A DNA stretch of 64,000 bases from Psychroserpens luteolus (GTDB taxonomy: Bacteria; Bacteroidota; Bacteroidia; Flavobacteriales; Flavobacteriaceae). A model generated the notes under the pieces. It searched no databases. It saw only the letters and a list, made by a program, of their open reading frames with translations, and was not told the DNA's origin. The translations under genes were made by a program, and so were the position numbers. The DNA lies in contig NZ_JAHVXI010000005.1 of the NCBI RefSeq assembly GCF_021032705.1, forward strand, positions 62,001 to 126,000, written 5' to 3'. Positions within the stretch are counted from its first letter, which is position 1. Each line of letters starts with the position of its first letter. Shown here piece by piece: positions 7,127 through 16,902 of the stretch.

Positions 7127-7963
7127 TTATTGTTTTAAAAGTTTAATCGTTTTGTAGTTCCCTTCCATACTGCGCAACTTTACAAAATACAATGCTGATC
7201 GTAACTGACTTATATCTACCTTTTCGAATTGATTTTCAATTAACATAATCCTTTGTCCGTTGACATTATAGATTTCTACTTGATCAATAACAATGTCATT
7301 TGTTATAATTTTTATTTCATTTCTTGCAGGATTTGGATATAACGAAATATTTAAATCTTCTGTTACAGTTTCTACTGAAAGTGTGTCAAAACTATAAGCC
7401 TCAATACCCGTAAGTGTATCAAATTCATTACTAAAATTTACAATACTATCATCAGTAATATCAACTTGTAAAAAGGCATCTAATGAACCATTAATAGCGG
7501 GATGACTTGCTAAATCTGAACTGTTACTTAAAATTCTAATCTCTCCTGAGGTGGGACTTCCATTAACCGTCAATGTTACTAACGGAATGACTACAAAATT
7601 AGAATGCGCATTAAAGGTAGCACCAGCAGTATCTGCTGTAATTAAAAACAAATCTTTGTCTGACATGCTCGAATCCAATGGAGTTACATTAGCTCCTGGT
7701 ATAGCAGTTATAGTTTCATTAGTACCAGAAGGCATCACTTGATCTATTGTTATAGTAACGCCATCTGGTACAACTAATACAAAACCATAAGATTGTGTTA
7801 TTGGTTGAAAACTTCCAGAATCGAATTGAGATACTGCGGCAACGGTAAAATTATAATTACTGTTCTGAATTAAAGTGAAATTATAGTTTTGTGTATTGCC
7901 ATTGTATGACAAAAGACAAATTATAAAAGTGGTCATGATGCTTAAAGGGGTAGATATTTTCAT
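7127..7963 (-). CDS. T9SS type A sorting-domain protein
   Basis: About 278 residues from ATG 7963 (MKISTPLSIMTTFIICLLS), chosen because it gives a clean signal peptide; upstream in-frame ATGs would bury it. The body resembles a beta-sandwich adhesin-like domain. The last 75 residues are a type A T9SS C-terminal signal: the segment begins LYPNPARNEIKI and ends YFVKLRSMEGNYKTIKLLKQ. The protein should be exported through the type IX system and attached to the cell surface or released. It follows the CSLREA protein gene by 83 bases on the same strand and probably shares its transcript. Confidence 0.82.
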   Translation of the reverse strand: MKISTPLSIMTTFIICLLSYNGNTQNYNFTLIQNSNYNFTVAAVSQFDSGSFQPITQSYGFVLVVPDGVTITIDQVMPSGTNETITAIPGANVTPLDSSMSDKDLFLITADTAGATFNAHSNFVVIPLVTLTVNGSPTSGEIRILSNSSDLASHPAINGSLDAFLQVDITDDSIVNFSNEFDTLTGIEAYSFDTLSVETVTEDLNISLYPNPARNEIKIITNDIVIDQVEIYNVNGQRIMLIENQFEKVDISQLRSALYFVKLRSMEGNYKTIKLLKQ

Positions 7964-8046
7964 AATAATTGATTTAAAAAGGTTCATCTTACTTATAACT
8001 ATTTTTATTTTTCCTTGTTTATATATTGAATCAGGTATCATTGGGT

Positions 8047-11000
8047 TTAATTTTTAGAGGCTTCAAATTCATTTCGTTGTTCCAGGTAGCGTCCCAATTC
8101 ACTAGCAAAATTTTCTGGTAATTGTTCGACAATTGGCCAGGTACTCAATCCTAGAAAGTTTCCTGGAAAACCAATTACATTTTGTAAAATGAATGGTAAT
8201 TCTGAATCACTTCCTGCATATTGAATGATTCCATTCATATTGATATCGTTCTTTGAATATTCATTAACCGAATGTGTAGGTAAATTCAAAAAGTTGCCAG
8301 AATCATTCAATGCAAAAGATAATATGCTAGGGTTATCTGGAATACCTCCAGAATATTGAACGATACCATCATTATTAGCATCGCCAGCCCACATACTTGC
8401 AATATCTTCAGGCATACCAAATGTAGACTGAGCATTTGTACCGTAGGTAATGTCATTATTGGCATCTGCAAAATCAACCAAAGTCGTATTATCGTTTATT
8501 GTGACAGGAGAAGCCGTCATTATCCCTAAATGATTTCGATGTTTTATTACGATGTAATAATCTCCACTCAACACCGAAGGTCTCAAATTATTTTGTCCAT
8601 CAACACCTAAGATAAAACCACTGCGGTTTAGTAATGCAGATTGCCCATGAACTTGGATCGTGTTATCATCTTTATCTCTAAACTCTACCCAAATCCAATC
8701 GACAATGCTCTCATCATCAACAGCTGCAAAAACACTACTATCACAAGTTAGACCATCTGAATAAGGGCTAGTTGTTGGAATTAAATCGGATGCTCTCAAA
8801 TCATCACGCATCAAGTTCTCTTCATCTTGATTTGTTCTTCGATCAAGAGCAGCACCTTGCAAAAACACACGACCTCGAAAAAGAGGTGCCGTAAATTCTA
8901 TAGCTCCAATATCATAGGCACCATCCTGATTTCTTAGATTTCCTATTTGGTCTGTAGACTCTGAAGAGTTTCCATTATTATAAGCTGGACTAGTATTATA
9001 AAACAAATGGCTCATGGTATTTCCGCCATTATCTGCCAATGGCAACAATAATGGGTCGTTTACTCCTATTATGTTATTATCTGTGTCATCTGTTATACCA
9101 GTTCCGGCACCTATAATATTATAGCTACTCCCTGTTTCAAGATCATTAACTGCAATATCTGCTGCCACACCACTGCCTGTATTCCCGGAAATAATAGAAT
9201 TATGAACTGTCCACGTTGTAGAATTGAGAGTTCCTTGGTGACTTATTGCTGCTGAATTTCCTGCTCCTTCGCTTGTATTATTAGTTATGGTACTATTCGT
9301 GATAGTCATCGTGGTAGTACGCCCTGTATTAGTTCTTGTTTCTATAGCAGAGCCTCCACTTGGGGCGGTATTTCCACTAATAGTTGAGTTATTTATGATA
9401 AAGGTTTGACCTGAGGATGAATTTGAAGCCCATACCTTAAGTGCCTCTGCTCCTGAATTGTTATAGACTGCTGAATTATTGATATTTAATGTTCCTGCTT
9501 CGCTCTCTACAGCAGCGCCATAACTGGCTGTATTATCTCTTAGCGTAACACCATCTAAGTTTATAGTTCCTGTCCATGAGGAAATAGCGCCACCATTAGC
9601 TGAAGTACAAGACGCAATTGTCACGTTGTTCAAAGTCGTTGTATTAGTTCCCAATAACAGGATACCACCACCATAGGTAGTATACGGACCTTGGATAGTT
9701 GCAGAATCACCATTGGCGATGGTCAAATCGCTTATACTTAAATTCAGATGCGCAAAGCCATTGTAGAATACTCTCGAGGCATTGTTTCCATCAATGGTCA
9801 ATAGATCCTGCCCAGGTCCTTGAATAATCAAGGATCCTCCAAATCCACCAGCTGCGCCAACTTCCATCTGACCAAAAAGCACGGGAGACGATGTATTATT
9901 TGGATCTTGATATTCTGGTGCTCTTACTGTAATGGTTTGAGGCGAATTAAATAATGATGAAAATTCAATAACATCTGTTCCTGGATCGTTATTAGCCGCT
10001 ATAAATGCTTCTCTTAACGAACAGTCTCCATCACAAACGCCATCGTTGGTATCTTCAGTTTTAGTCACTACATAACTCCCTACAGATTGGAGCTCAATAG
10101 AACCAATATCGGACGTGCCAAAAACACCTCTGGCATTACCTATTTGATCGATAGTGAGACTCGTAAATCCTTCATTTAATACGGGACTGTTCCCATAAGG
10201 TGTATGGCTAAGTGTATTGCCTCCATTATCGGCTAAAGGAGCCAACAATGGGTCATTGATATTTAGAATATTATTTGGTCCGCTAATTTGAGTAGCACCT
10301 GTTCCAATAAGATTATAATCACTATCAGCATCAAACAAATCTGAACCAATATCTGAAGGTGAGCCGTTTGCCAAGTTCCCTGAAACAATAGAATTATTTA
10401 TAGTTCCGTCGATTGCACCTGTTCCTCCAAAAGTAATTGCAGCACCAGCTAGACCATCACTATCTGATGTATTGTTGGTAATCGTATTACTGTTTATATT
10501 ATGTATTTGCGTTCGCCCTCCGTTGGTAATAAATTCAATCGCCGAAGCGCCACTTGGTGTAGTATTTCCACTAATGGTCGAATTTTCCATTTTAAAATCA
10601 ACATCTGCAATATTAGCATGCATGCGTATGGGCGAACTTCCTGTATTGCCATAGATTGCAGAATTCTTGATCTCGAAAACCCTTCCTTCCTCTTCGATTG
10701 CCGAACCGTATCCATCAGAATGATTATTTCTAAGAGTTACACCATCGAGATACATATTACCTCCATAAGAAGAGATCGCTCCTCCTCTAAGGGCCTGGCA
10801 ATTTTCAATGGTGACATTAACCAATCGACAATAAGACCCCGGATCTCCACCTAATTTCATGATACCACCACCCCATTGTGGATAAGGTTGGCTGTCATTT
10901 TCAGTTCCTGGCTGATCAGGTTTTCCATTAGCAATAGTTAAATTATTAATCTCAACATCTATATGACCAAAACCAGCATAGAATACTCTTGATGCATTGT

Positions 11001-11331
11001 TGCCATCAATAGTAAGCAAATCTTGACCTGGACCATTAATGATGTAATCTCCTCCTTGGCCTCCAGATGGTGGACCTATTTCTAGTTGGCCAAGTGTTAA
11101 TGTTATGGTTTGTGGTGAATCAAATAAGGATGAAAATGCTATAATATTGTCACCGTTAGTTTGATAAGCTACTTGTAATGCTTCTCTTAAAGAACAATCG
11201 CTATCACAAACACCGTCATTAGTGTCTTCTACTTTGGTAACTGTAAATGTTGTTTGTGCTTGTACCTGATAGAATGAAAGCATAAAAGTGACGCCAACGA
11301 TTATTAGTCGATTGGTAAAAAGGGAATTCAT
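8047..11331 (-). CDS. Large secreted CSLREA-domain right-handed beta-helix protein
   Basis: About 1094 residues from ATG 11331 (MNSLFTNRLIIVGVTFMLSF), which yields a signal peptide ending near VQAQ. It has two tandem modules, each opening with VEDTNDGVCD..CSLREA (near residues 30-50 and 420-440), followed by repeated short strands rich in NNSTISGN-like turns, the pattern of parallel beta-helix repeats. The C-terminal 250 residues differ and carry two acidic loops, AGDANNDGIVQY and NDINMNGIIQY, resembling dockerin or EF-hand calcium loops. I see no classic T9SS C-terminal signal at the very end. It is probably a surface or secreted adhesin or polysaccharide-interacting protein. Upstream lie four phased operator half-sites shared with the regulator gene. 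Confidence 0.82.
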   Translation of the reverse strand: MNSLFTNRLIIVGVTFMLSFYQVQAQTTFTVTKVEDTNDGVCDSDCSLREALQVAYQTNGDNIIAFSSLFDSPQTITLTLGQLEIGPPSGGQGGDYIINGPGQDLLTIDGNNASRVFYAGFGHIDVEINNLTIANGKPDQPGTENDSQPYPQWGGGIMKLGGDPGSYCRLVNVTIENCQALRGGAISSYGGNMYLDGVTLRNNHSDGYGSAIEEEGRVFEIKNSAIYGNTGSSPIRMHANIADVDFKMENSTISGNTTPSGASAIEFITNGGRTQIHNINSNTITNNTSDSDGLAGAAITFGGTGAIDGTINNSIVSGNLANGSPSDIGSDLFDADSDYNLIGTGATQISGPNNILNINDPLLAPLADNGGNTLSHTPYGNSPVLNEGFTSLTIDQIGNARGVFGTSDIGSIELQSVGSYVVTKTEDTNDGVCDGDCSLREAFIAANNDPGTDVIEFSSLFNSPQTITVRAPEYQDPNNTSSPVLFGQMEVGAAGGFGGSLIIQGPGQDLLTIDGNNASRVFYNGFAHLNLSISDLTIANGDSATIQGPYTTYGGGILLLGTNTTTLNNVTIASCTSANGGAISSWTGTINLDGVTLRDNTASYGAAVESEAGTLNINNSAVYNNSGAEALKVWASNSSSGQTFIINNSTISGNTAPSGGSAIETRTNTGRTTTMTITNSTITNNTSEGAGNSAAISHQGTLNSTTWTVHNSIISGNTGSGVAADIAVNDLETGSSYNIIGAGTGITDDTDNNIIGVNDPLLLPLADNGGNTMSHLFYNTSPAYNNGNSSESTDQIGNLRNQDGAYDIGAIEFTAPLFRGRVFLQGAALDRRTNQDEENLMRDDLRASDLIPTTSPYSDGLTCDSSVFAAVDDESIVDWIWVEFRDKDDNTIQVHGQSALLNRSGFILGVDGQNNLRPSVLSGDYYIVIKHRNHLGIMTASPVTINDNTTLVDFADANNDITYGTNAQSTFGMPEDIASMWAGDANNDGIVQYSGGIPDNPSILSFALNDSGNFLNLPTHSVNEYSKNDINMNGIIQYAGSDSELPFILQNVIGFPGNFLGLSTWPIVEQLPENFASELGRYLEQRNEFEASKN

Positions 11332-11451
11332 AATCTTAGATTTTAATGTGTTATTCAATGAATAAATTAGAGTAAGGTTTTTCATAATTAAAGGGGTGTT
11401 TAATTTTTTGATAAAATTATATGAAGACACCTCCTTTAAACGAAAATTAAA

Positions 11452-11502
11452 GGCTTACAAAAGGGTTACATGAAAGAAGTACAGGGTTACAAAAGGGTTA
11501 CA
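11452..11502 (-). promoter_or_regulatory. Four phased half-sites (GGGTTACA) upstream of the CSLREA operon
   Basis: On the plus strand GGGTTACA or a one-base variant starts at 11452 (GGCTTACA), 11463, 11484 and 11495. Start-to-start spacings are 11, 21 and 11 bases, that is, whole helical turns, so a protein would bind all four on the same face of the DNA. The block lies about 120-170 bases upstream of the start at 11331. A 25-base part (11481-11505) is repeated exactly in front of the regulator gene at 13531-13555. Confidence 0.65.
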
Positions 11503-11557
11503 AAAGCTTCGTAAAAAAAGACCTAACCCTTATAAATACTGAGTTTTTTGACATATT

Positions 11558-13468
11558 TTAATAGGACAATAAAAATGCATATAAATCCTCTCCTGGTGTA
11601 AGGTTTAGCTTTTTACGTAATCGATTACGACTCATTTTAACTGATGACGGATTGATATTTTGAAGAATAGCTATTTGTTTTGTGTCCATTTTCATCCTGA
11701 TTAATGAACACAATCTAATTTCGGTTTTTGTTAGATCGGGATAATTACTTCTTAATTTTTCATAAAACGAACTACTTAAAGTTTCTATCTTATTATGAAA
11801 ATCTTCTGTACTCTCGTCTACCCAGATTTTATTTTTAATTTCTGTTTCCAGATTAATCAACTCTTTTGATCTTTTTTTCCCCGTAGAGGCTTTAACTCTT
11901 TCCAATTGTTCTGATAAGGTTAATGCCCATTCTTTATTATTTGTTATATCTAATGCCAAATGCTTTAGATCTTTTTGCTTATGTTCTATTTCAGAACTCA
12001 ACAGTTCATTCTCTAAAACTTTTAGTTTTAATCTTTGCTTATAACGCACATAAAAAAAGATGAATACCACTAAAATGCTAATTCCACCAAAAAGCATCCA
12101 TTGTTGTTTGATTTTGTTTTGCTCATCTAAGATTTCAATTTCAGATTCTTGTTGAGCTATTTCGGCCTGTTGTTGTTGAATTTCAGATTCTTGTCGTTCA
12201 GTTTCATAAAGCGTTTGGTAATACGATAAGGCATTCGCTCTTTTAACACTATTGATAGAGTCTCTTACCGTAACAAAATCTACATAGTGCGTATGAGATT
12301 TTTCAATATTGCCTAAAGCCTTATAAATTTTTGACAACCTTTCATCCATATGGTATTTACCCCAAACATTTCCTATTCTTTTGTGATAATTCAACACCCA
12401 ATATCCTTCGTCTAGCGCCTTATTAAATTCTTTAGTTGCAATGTAATAGTCTGACAAAGCTGTTCTGTAATGAGATTCATTAGGTATTGGGTCTTGTTTT
12501 GCAAAACTGTTTTGTATTTTATCAAAAAAATACGTGGCTTTACTTAGACTATCAGTTACAGCATAAGCATTTAAAAGTCCGTAAAATATGATTGGTTTAT
12601 TTGGCAAATCATAATCAGGCTCTGTAACATGTTCATAGGCTTCCTTTAAATAACTAATTCTCGCGATTTGATTCCCTTGAAAGTTTTGCTCTAAAGCTGC
12701 ATTAAATAGATTTGGAATCAATGATAAGTGGTCATGTCTATGACGAGCAATAGCAATAGTTTTGTCTCTTTCCTTTTTCGCTTCTTCTGTAAAACCTATT
12801 TTAGTGTATAAAGTCGCTAATTGATTTCTAGTCCATAATAAATTAGACGTATCCTTAGCTCTAACAAATATTTGTGATGTTTCTAAAAGTAGTTTAGATG
12901 CTGTAGCGTAATCTCCGGTCACGTCGTAAACTCCAGATTTGTACGATCGTGCTAAAGCGTAGGATATAGAATCATTGGCTTTAAGAGAAAATTTTTCGGC
13001 TGCATTATATAAATCCAGAGACTCATTTGTTTTTCCTGAAAAATAATAACTATCTGCAGCATTTGTATAAAGCCGCCCTAAAAGATCATAATCTTTACTG
13101 TTTGTTTTTCTTGCTTTAAAATCCTCAAAAACTTTCACTCCAGCTTGTGCATTAGAAGCTCTATTAGCATAATAAAACATAAGGCTGGAAGTGTGTCTCA
13201 ATGCCATATTGATTGAATCCAACTGGTAAGCATAATCTATAGTTATTTTAGCAATAGAATCGAAACTATATTTTGTTTTATTATTGACAAGCCTTGAAAG
13301 ACTATCTAACAATTTAAGTCGTTTTCCTTCTGTAGAGGATTCAATTTTTTGCTTTAGTTCTTTAACCTTTTGGTCTAAAGATTCTTTGGTAAGATCATTG
13401 CTATTTGTTTGAGCAAAAAAAGATTGGCATAATAGCACAAAAAAGAAGCCTATGAAAAAACGTTTCAT
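11558..13468 (-). CDS. TPR-containing membrane regulator with C-terminal LuxR-type helix-turn-helix
   Basis: About 636 residues from ATG 13468 (MKRFFIGFFFVLLCQSFFAQ), which gives a signal peptide. The N-terminal part contains tetratricopeptide-like helical repeats (YTNAADSYYFSGK, LATLYTKIGFTEEA and others) over residues about 130-400, presumably periplasmic. A Gln/Glu-rich coiled coil follows, then one transmembrane helix (FGGISILVVFIFFYVRY). The C-terminus is a LuxR/GerE-like helix-turn-helix (LTKTEIRLCSLIRMKMDTKQ, then SSVKMSRNRLRKKL). Such one-protein sensors are common in Flavobacteriia. It likely regulates itself and the downstream CSLREA operon, since both carry the same GGGTTACA repeats. 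The next gene on the strand begins 227 bases away. Confidence 0.8.
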   Translation of the reverse strand: MKRFFIGFFFVLLCQSFFAQTNSNDLTKESLDQKVKELKQKIESSTEGKRLKLLDSLSRLVNNKTKYSFDSIAKITIDYAYQLDSINMALRHTSSLMFYYANRASNAQAGVKVFEDFKARKTNSKDYDLLGRLYTNAADSYYFSGKTNESLDLYNAAEKFSLKANDSISYALARSYKSGVYDVTGDYATASKLLLETSQIFVRAKDTSNLLWTRNQLATLYTKIGFTEEAKKERDKTIAIARHRHDHLSLIPNLFNAALEQNFQGNQIARISYLKEAYEHVTEPDYDLPNKPIIFYGLLNAYAVTDSLSKATYFFDKIQNSFAKQDPIPNESHYRTALSDYYIATKEFNKALDEGYWVLNYHKRIGNVWGKYHMDERLSKIYKALGNIEKSHTHYVDFVTVRDSINSVKRANALSYYQTLYETERQESEIQQQQAEIAQQESEIEILDEQNKIKQQWMLFGGISILVVFIFFYVRYKQRLKLKVLENELLSSEIEHKQKDLKHLALDITNNKEWALTLSEQLERVKASTGKKRSKELINLETEIKNKIWVDESTEDFHNKIETLSSSFYEKLRSNYPDLTKTEIRLCSLIRMKMDTKQIAILQNINPSSVKMSRNRLRKKLNLTPGEDLYAFLLSY

Positions 13469-13530
13469 TTTAAAGGGGGTATACATTTATAGTATAAATG
13501 TATAAAAACAGTTTTTGTTTAATTAATTGC

Positions 13531-13555
13531 ACAGGGTTACAAAAGGGTTACAAAA
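13531..13555 (-). promoter_or_regulatory. Two phased half-sites upstream of the TPR-LuxR regulator gene
   Basis: GGGTTACA occurs at 13534 and 13545, 11 bases apart. The whole 25-base block equals 11481-11505. It ends about 63 bases upstream of the start at 13468, a position suited to activation or autoregulation. A near-consensus -7 element (TACATTTA on the minus strand, around 13490-13497) lies between it and the gene. Confidence 0.65.
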
Positions 13556-13624
13556 AAGACACTGCAGTAAATTACATCAATAAAGACAACACTTATAAAG
13601 GTTTTTAAAATTAAATATACACAC

Positions 13625-15946
13625 CTATTGATTGGTTTCTTTTTTGTCTTTTTTCCTCAAAAACCCAAATAAACCTTTCTTTTTTTTCGTCTTTTCGTCT
13701 TCAGAATCGATTTCAAATTCACGCTCTTTTCTGTCTTTCTTAAAGAGGCGTTTTAAAAAGCCATCTCGTTTTTCTTCTTCACATGCCAATGCATCTTTAA
13801 CGTCTTGAGATGGTGCTTCAAATTTAGCTTGAGTGATATAATTAAATTGTTTGTCTTTATTCATTTGCTTTAAAAACAAAGCTGTAATTGGCAAAGCAGA
13901 ATTGGCTCCTTGACCAACAGATGTATGACTAAAACCAATACGATGATCATCATTCCCAACCCAGGATAACATGACTAATTTAGGACTTATACCAACAAAC
14001 CAACCGTCTTTATTGTTTTGTGTTGTCCCTGTTTTTCCTGCGAGATCATTCTTGAGTCCGTATTGAGAGCGCATTCGCTTTGCCGTACCTGTATTGATGG
14101 TAGATTTCATCATCTCTATCATGGTTTGCCTTGTCTCTTTTGAAAATGCTTCGGGCATTACTTTTGCTTTAGAACGCTCATAAATAACAGTTCCAGATCT
14201 ATCAGTGATTTTAGTAATATAAAATGGTTTGGACACCTTCCCTTGATTAACATAGCTTGTATAAGCACCTATAAGTTCTAGCATCGATAATTGGGCAGTA
14301 CCTAAAGCTAATGATGGCACTTCTGGAAGCGCAGAAGTAATCCCCATTTTTTGAGCTTGCTCAATCACTGGGACTATACCAACATCTTCCAATACCTTTA
14401 CAGCAATTGTATTAATAGATTGACTCATTGCCTTTTCTAGGGAATAATTAAGATGTCTGTCATTTTCTTCTTTACCTCCATTAGTAGGCGTCCATCCTTT
14501 TTGATTGGTATAGGTCACCTCTTTAACTGAATAATAACTACATGGCTCTATCCCTTTCTCTAAAGCCGTGGTGTAAACAATGGGTTTAAATGTTGAACCT
14601 ACTTGTCGCTTTGAAGCTGAGACATGGTCAAATTTAAAATGCTCAAAATCTATTCCTCCTACATAAGCTTTTATTGCTCCCGAACTTGGATCGACAGCTA
14701 CAAAACCTGTATTTAAAAATTTCATGGTATGGGTCAAGCTATCAATTACCGAAGCTTCTCTTACTATATCTCCTTCCCATGAAAACAAACTAAATTTGCC
14801 TTTAGCATTTAAACTGTCCATGATGGCTTTGTCGCTCCACTTTTTCTTCTTTAAGGCTTTATAAAGGTCTAAGTCTTTAATACGTTTGTTAACTAATGAT
14901 TTGTTTTTAAGCCATGGCGCATTCTTGCCATATGCCTTTTCAAATTGAGACTGTAAGGCTTTCATATGCTGTTGCATCGCGGTTTCTGCATAGCGTTGCA
15001 TATCAATATCTAGCGTCGTGTGAATTTTTAAGCCATCTTTATACAAATCATATTTAGTATCATCAGCCTTGTTTACACTATCTAATAGGCTCTTTACCTC
15101 TAACCGTATTTTTTCTCGAAAGTATGGAGCTACTCCGTCTGTATGATCAAACTTTCTGTAATCTGTTTTTAAGGGCATATCACTGGTCTCCTTTTGAGTG
15201 ACCTCATCGATAAAACCATATTTTTCCATTTGCTGTAATACGACATCACGTCGCAACTGGCTTCGTTCTGGAAACAATCTTGGATTAAAGCTATGTGTTG
15301 CCTTAAGTGCGCCTATGAGTGTAGCAGATTGGGCCAAATTAAGATCTTTTGTTTTGGTATTAAAAAACCGTTGAGATGCACTTTCTATTCCAAAGACATT
15401 CTCACTAAATGGTACTGTATTTAAATACAAGGCGATAATCTCCTGTTTCGAATATAAGTCTTCAAAACGCTTAGCAACAATCATTTCCTTAACCTTATTC
15501 ACTGGCATTGAAAACCAACCATGATCTTGTCTTCCATAGATATTTTTAACCAACTGCTGACTAATAGTACTTCCGCCTCCAGACGAATTATTTTGCATCA
15601 AAATAGACTTAAAAAACACACGCATCAGGCTTGTATAATCAACACCATCGTGTTCATAAAAACGTGCATCTTCAGTAGCAACTAAAGCATCAACCAAATG
15701 CTTGGGTAGGTCCTCATAAGGCACAACTTGTCTATCAAAAATGAAATACTTACCTAGTAGCTCGCTTTCGGCATCCAAAAGCAGAGATGCCTCAGCTTGC
15801 TTAATACCCTTTAAGTCATCTTTAGTTGGTAGTTTTCCCCATAGTCCAACGTAAATCGAAAGCCAAAACAACACTAGTAACGAAAAGCCTGTGACTACTG
15901 CTTTAAAAAGTCGTTTAAGCCACACAGACTTTAAAGTAAATTTCAT
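13625..15946 (-). CDS. Penicillin-binding protein 1A, bifunctional transglycosylase/transpeptidase
   Basis: 773 residues. There is one N-terminal transmembrane helix (about residues 17-36). A GT51 glycosyltransferase domain follows, with TEDARFYEHDG (catalytic Glu92) and GGSTISQQLVKN (residues about 123-135). The transpeptidase domain has SxxK as STFK (Ser451-Lys454), SxN as SIN (510-512) and KTGTT near residue 640. All catalytic motifs are intact, so it should polymerise and cross-link peptidoglycan in the periplasm. The C-terminal 50 residues are a highly charged Lys/Glu/Asp tail of unknown use. Symbol usage varies (mrcA, ponA, pbp1a), so none is assigned. The downstream neighbour is the TPR-LuxR gene. 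Confidence 0.93.
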   Translation of the reverse strand: MKFTLKSVWLKRLFKAVVTGFSLLVLFWLSIYVGLWGKLPTKDDLKGIKQAEASLLLDAESELLGKYFIFDRQVVPYEDLPKHLVDALVATEDARFYEHDGVDYTSLMRVFFKSILMQNNSSGGGSTISQQLVKNIYGRQDHGWFSMPVNKVKEMIVAKRFEDLYSKQEIIALYLNTVPFSENVFGIESASQRFFNTKTKDLNLAQSATLIGALKATHSFNPRLFPERSQLRRDVVLQQMEKYGFIDEVTQKETSDMPLKTDYRKFDHTDGVAPYFREKIRLEVKSLLDSVNKADDTKYDLYKDGLKIHTTLDIDMQRYAETAMQQHMKALQSQFEKAYGKNAPWLKNKSLVNKRIKDLDLYKALKKKKWSDKAIMDSLNAKGKFSLFSWEGDIVREASVIDSLTHTMKFLNTGFVAVDPSSGAIKAYVGGIDFEHFKFDHVSASKRQVGSTFKPIVYTTALEKGIEPCSYYSVKEVTYTNQKGWTPTNGGKEENDRHLNYSLEKAMSQSINTIAVKVLEDVGIVPVIEQAQKMGITSALPEVPSLALGTAQLSMLELIGAYTSYVNQGKVSKPFYITKITDRSGTVIYERSKAKVMPEAFSKETRQTMIEMMKSTINTGTAKRMRSQYGLKNDLAGKTGTTQNNKDGWFVGISPKLVMLSWVGNDDHRIGFSHTSVGQGANSALPITALFLKQMNKDKQFNYITQAKFEAPSQDVKDALACEEEKRDGFLKRLFKKDRKEREFEIDSEDEKTKKKKGLFGFLRKKDKKETNQ

Positions 15947-16075
15947 AAATAGAGTTTTATATAAGGTTATGTACTATATACGAACGAAATAATGGAATCG
16001 ATGTTTTAAAAATGAATTATTTATTCTAGTCAGTTTAATTCTTTATTTTTAATCATTACTCAAAATATTCAACAC

Positions 16076-16306
16076 ATGTACGATCCTAATTCAACATTAG
16101 CCTTTAAAAGGAAACAATTTGAAGAATCTTATTCAGAACTTAATAAAACTGAAACTTTAAAGGAATTATTGTTCCATCAAAAAATGCAAAATGAAAATCT
16201 TATCATCATAAGAAAAAATACTGCAAAATTAATTTGGTTATTACTTATTATAATACTCCCATTTGTGATGACAATAATTGCAGCCATTTATAAAGATTTT
16301 TTCTAA
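16076..16306 (+). CDS. Small single-pass membrane protein, unknown
   Basis: 76 residues. Residues 1-48 are polar and helical, and residues about 50-70 (KLIWLLLIIILPFVMTIIAA) form one transmembrane helix with a short tail. The ATG at 16076 follows an AT-rich leader and lies divergent from PBP1A. I do not recognise a family. It may be a small regulator or subunit, but neighbours give no clear hint. Confidence 0.5.
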   Translation: MYDPNSTLAFKRKQFEESYSELNKTETLKELLFHQKMQNENLIIIRKNTAKLIWLLLIIILPFVMTIIAAIYKDFF

Positions 16307-16440
16307 TTCAAGCCTCAAACCAAATTAGATTCTTTAACTCATTGAATTAAGCTTAAATTTGTAAGAAACCCATTTAAATTTCGACTAACACAATAAGTTA
16401 ATTATATCATATTAATTAAAAACAGAAAGGACAAATAGTT

Positions 16441-16902
16441 ATGTTAACTTGGAAAGAAGTCATCAACTTCGCTGTAAAAGGAAATCCAACGCCTGACCGA
16501 AGAGTGGAAAAAACAGATGCCGAATGGCGTCAACAATTAACTCCAGAACAATTTAGAATTACACGTCAAAAAGGTACCGAACGACCTCATAGCGGAGCGT
16601 TATGTAGCATTTATGATGAAGGTCAGTACAATTGTATATGTTGTGACACACCTTTGTTTGATTCGACTATTAAATTCGAATCTGGTTCGGGATGGCCTAG
16701 TTTTACACAACCTATCAAGCCAAATGCAATCAAGTATGAAAAAGATGCCTCTTTTGGTATGGTTCGCGTAGAAGTGATGTGTAATACTTGCGATGGACAT
16801 TTAGGACATGTATTTCCTGATGGACCAGAACCAAGCGGATTGCGTTATTGTATTAATTCTGAATCTATGCAATTAGATTCCAAAGTAGAGGAGACAAACT
16901 AA
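16441..16902 (+). CDS. msrB: Peptide-methionine (R)-S-oxide reductase
   Basis: 153 residues. It reduces methionine-R-sulfoxide in proteins. It has the two zinc-binding CxxC pairs of MsrB (CICC near residue 62 and CNTC near residue 111), the family segment SGSGWPSF, GHLGHVFPDGP, and the catalytic Cys in LRYCINSESM. No signal peptide is visible, so it acts in the cytosol. The stop codon overlaps the start of msrA (TAATG), so the two are translationally coupled. Confidence 0.95.
   Translation: MLTWKEVINFAVKGNPTPDRRVEKTDAEWRQQLTPEQFRITRQKGTERPHSGALCSIYDEGQYNCICCDTPLFDSTIKFESGSGWPSFTQPIKPNAIKYEKDASFGMVRVEVMCNTCDGHLGHVFPDGPEPSGLRYCINSESMQLDSKVEETN

Noticed and set aside
10472-10854. Three overlapping frames inside the CSLREA gene region
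   Set aside because: They lie in other frames of a long repetitive coding gene with a signal peptide and a clear domain plan, and do not resemble proteins.
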